Assembly: GCA_027574665.1 (NCBI GenBank)
Contig: CM050676.1
Coordinates: 7,058,157 to 7,122,156, forward strand
DNA: 64,000 bases
Reading direction: 5' to 3'
DNA from: Rhynochetos jubatus
Taxonomy: Eukaryota > Chordata > Aves > Eurypygiformes > Rhynochetidae
Shown here piece after piece: positions 61,501-64,000 of this stretch. Position 1 is the first letter of the stretch. Each line of letters opens with the position of its first letter. A program made the position numbers and the translations under genes. The notes under the pieces are model-generated. The model worked only from the letters and a program-made list of their open reading frames with translations. It was not told where the DNA came from and ran no database searches.

Positions 61501-63719
61501 CAACACAGCGATCCGGCTGCTCTGGCACGCAGTGCTCTGCAAAGGCGCAGCAAGAAGGGACAAGAAATTCTCTCCTAACTCTTTCTGTTTGGTCGCATTA
61601 CAGTGCTGCTTCAGATGTCCGTGTTCGGGCAGACGCTTCAACGAGCCGCGCATTCCAGCCTCTCCGAGCCTGTTAGCACAGAGAAGGTGACCCTGTGGAT
61701 TTCGACTTTCCCGGGGATCCAGAGCTCTGTCTTAAGAGGCATGCAGTGCTCTGCCAAAACAAACAAGGTTTCGCTAAGAAATTCCCTCGTAGCTCTTTCC
61801 CTTTTGGAGGAAAAGGGAGAGGTTTGTTTCTAAGCTTTGCAAGCGGTCCCGCGCTCTGCCGAAAAGGGAACGAACTGCTAGAGCACAGCGAGAGAAAACA
61901 GCGCAAGCAATTCCTTCCTAGCTCTTTCTGTTGCCGAGGAACTGTGGCACTGTTGGAAGTGGAGATTGCAAGCAACACAGCGATCCGGCTGCTCTGGCAC
62001 GCAGTGCTCTGCAAAGGCGCAGCAAGAAGGGACAAGAAATTCTCTCCTAACTCTTTCTGTTTGGTCGCATTACAGTGCTGCTTCAGATGTCCGTGTTCGG
62101 GCAGACGCTTCAACGAGCCGCGCATTCGAGCCTCTCCGAGCCTGTTAGCACAGAGAAGGTGACCCTGTGGATTTCGACTTTCCCGGGGATACAGAGCTCT
62201 GTCTTAAGAGGCATGCAGTGCTCTGCCAAAACAAACAAGGTTTCGCTAAGAAATTCCCTCGTAGCTCTTTCCCTTTTGGAGGAAAAGGGAGAGGTTTGTT
62301 TCTAAGCTTTGCAAGCGGTCCCGCGCTCTGCCGAAAAGGGAACGAACTGCTAGAGCACAGCGAGAGAAAACAGCGCAAGCAATTCCTTCCTAGCTCTTTC
62401 TGTTGCCGAGGAACTGTGGCACTGTTGGAAGTGGAGATTGCAAGCAACACAGCGATCCGGCTGCTCTGGCACGCAGTGCTCTGCAAAGGCGCAGCAAGAA
62501 GGGACAAGAAATTCTCTCCTAACTCTTTCTGTTTGGTCGCATTACAGTGCTGCTTCAGATGGCCGTGTTCGGGCAGACGCTTCAACGAGCCGCGCATTCG
62601 AGCCTCTCCGAGCCTGTTAGCACAGAGAAGGTGACCCTGTGGATTTCGACTTTCCCGGGGATCCAGAGCTCTGTCTTAAGAGGCATGCAGTGCTCTGCCA
62701 AAACAAACAAGGTTTCGCTAAGAAATTCCCTCGTAGCTCTTTCCCTTTTGGAGGAAAAGGGAGAGGTTTGTTTCTAAGCTTTGCAAGCGGTCCCGCGCTC
62801 TGCCGAAAAGGGAACGAACTGCTAGAGCACAGCGAGAGAAAACAGCGCAAGCAATTCCTTCCTAGCTCTTTCTGTTGCCGAGGAACTGTGGCACTGTTGG
62901 AACTGGAGATTGCAAGCAACACAGCGATCCGGCTGCTCTGGCACGCAGTGCTCTGCAAAGGCGCAGCAAGAAGGGACAAGAAATTCTCTCCTAACTCTTT
63001 CTGTTTGGTCGCATTACAGTGCTGCTTCAGATGTCCGTGTTCGGGCAGACGCTTCAACGAGCCGCGCATTCGAGCCTCTCCGAGCCTGTTAGCACAGAGA
63101 AGGTGACCCTGTGGATTTCGACTTTCCCGGGGATCCAGAGCTCTGTCTTAAGAGGCATGCAGTGCTCTGCCAAAACAAACAAGGTTTCGCTAAGAAATTC
63201 CCTCGTAGCTCTTTCCCTTTTGGAGGAAAAGGGAGAGGTTTGTTTCTAAGCTTTGCAAGCGGTCCCGCGCTCTGCCGAAAAGGGAACGAACTGCTAGAGC
63301 ACAGCGAGAGAAAACAGCGCAAGCAATTCCTTCCTAGCTCTTTCTGTTGCCGAGGAACTGTGGCACTGTTGGAACTGGAGATTGCAAGCAAGACAGCGAT
63401 CCGGCTGCTCTGGCACGCAGTGCTCTGCAAAGGCGCAGCAAGAAGGGACAAGAAATTCTCTCCTAACTCTTTCTGTTTGGTCGCATTACAGTGCTGCTTC
63501 AGATGGCCGTGTTCGGGCAGACGCTTCAACGAGCCGCGCATTCCAGACTCTCCGAGCCTGTTAGCACAGAGAAGGTGACCCTGTGGATTTCGACTTTCCC
63601 GGGGATCCAGAGCTCTGTCTTAAGAGGCATGCAGTGCTCTGCCAAAACAAACAAGGTTTCGCTAAGAAATTCCCTCGTAGCTCTTTCCCTTTTGGAGGAA
63701 AAGGGAGAGGTTTGTTTCT
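58528..63719 (+). repeat. Right-hand mixed units
   Basis: Of these eleven units the first matches the start of the eight-unit repeat. The next two resemble units 57112-58055 (four-unit shift) but lack CCGCAC. G259 is frequent. The unit with A269 and A300 appears near 60212 and 60243, and A300 without A269 near 63545. One unit has G at 360 (near 61247), the only such allele I saw. Confidence 0.7.
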
Positions 63720-64000
63720 AAGCTTTGCAAGCGGTCCCGCGCTCTGCCGAAAAGGGAACGAACTGCTAGAGCACAGCGAGAGAAAACAGCGCAAGCAATT
63801 CCTTCCTAGCTCTTTCTGTTGCCGAGGAACTGTGGCACTGTTGGAAGTGGAGATTGCAAGCAACACAGCGATCCGGCTGCTCTGGCACGCAGTGCTCTGC
63901 AAAGGCGCAGCAAGAAGGGACAAGAAATTCTCTCCTAACTCTTTCTGTTTGGTCGCATTACAGTGCTGCTTCAGATGGCCGTGTTCGGGCAGACGCTTCA
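63720..64000 (+). repeat. Partial satellite unit at right edge
   Basis: These are the first 281 bp of a further unit, cut by the window end. It carries G128, C145 and G259. The array therefore continues beyond the window. Confidence 0.97.

Larger units (their letters stand above)
1..64000 (+). repeat. 472-bp satellite array filling the window
   Basis: The same 472-bp sequence repeats head to tail from the first base to the last. Landmarks such as AAGCTT, CCCGGG, GAGCTC, CTTAAG and GCATGC recur once per unit at fixed spacing. Unit starts are 1 + 472n up to 25961; after one 471-bp unit they become 26432 + 472n. That gives 135 complete units plus 281 bp. There is no flanking unique DNA, inversion or inserted element. 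Because 472 leaves remainder 1 when divided by 3, no reading frame can run through successive units in phase. This is satellite DNA by structure. A centromeric or heterochromatic location is inferred from size and organisation and is not shown by the sequence. True array length is unknown because both edges are cut by the window. Confidence 0.98.

Noticed and set aside
113-63923. Hundreds of open frames of 60-170 codons, one set per unit and strand
   Set aside because: They are the same few overlapping frames repeated in every unit, in several frames and on both strands. They resemble no protein family I know and have low-complexity Ser/Leu/Arg-rich composition. Common variants change amino acids freely.
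1-64000. CRISPR array
   Set aside because: The repeats are 472 bp, contiguous and near identical, with no short repeat alternating with unique spacers.
1-64000. Ribosomal DNA, histone or other tandem gene cluster
   Set aside because: The unit is far too short and shows no rRNA, tRNA or histone sequence.
1-64000. LTR element, transposon ends or Polinton-like element
   Set aside because: No terminal repeats, target-site duplications, polymerase, integrase or capsid-like frames. The periodic structure is fully explained by the satellite.
1-64000. Strict alternating dimer based on the A/C site at unit position 360
   Set aside because: The two alleles often alternate but runs of either allele are common (for example C360 throughout 4.6-7.1 kb), so there is no fixed dimer.
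1-64000. Telomeric or subtelomeric repeat
   Set aside because: No TTAGGG-like short repeat occurs anywhere in the unit.

Overview
The whole 64 kb window is one uninterrupted head-to-tail satellite DNA array. The repeat unit is 472 bp. Counted from the AAGCTT (HindIII site) that opens the window, there are 135 complete units and a 281-bp partial unit at the right edge. All units lie on the same strand. I see no insertion, inversion, spacer, transposon, RNA gene or credible protein gene. Exactly one unit differs in length: 25961-26431 is 471 bp. By my reading most units differ from one another at only a few positions out of 472 (roughly 98-99.5 % identity). GC content is about 52 %.

The array points to a eukaryotic nucleus: centromeric, pericentromeric or other heterochromatic satellite. 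I cannot name the species. A unit of this size, the higher-order duplications and a CENP-B-box-like 17-mer fit an animal, probably a vertebrate, but that is inference. I do not recognise the unit as a named satellite and cannot search for it here.

The unit has internal structure. Three related 129-bp subunits (order C-A-B across the unit boundary) are separated by an 85-bp segment, and 3 x 129 + 85 = 472. The 85-bp segment may be a fourth subunit that lost about a third of its length. Each unit carries a CENP-B-box-like motif (8 of 9 essential bases) followed by four short perfect palindromes, an 8-bp-stem hairpin at a pyrimidine-to-purine switch, and a pseudo-exon with a good branch point, acceptor and donor.

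Layout by unit variants. 1-9.3 kb: a fairly uniform early subfamily, including five units with no difference I could find (4249-6608). 9.3-35.9 kb: a mosaic with a repeated AAG-to-GAC cassette (near 15.0, 20.2 and 27.7 kb) and a seven-unit segment repeated 13 units away (17.0-20.1 and 23.1-26.2 kb). 35.9-44.8 kb: a nine-unit block present twice at a 10-unit (4720 bp) spacing. 44.8-51.0 kb: mixed units. 51.0-58.5 kb: an eight-unit higher-order repeat present twice in tandem (3776 bp period). 58.5-64.0 kb: mixed units. This patchwork is what unequal exchange and gene conversion are expected to leave. The many overlapping open frames on both strands are by-products of the repeat and are not annotated as genes.
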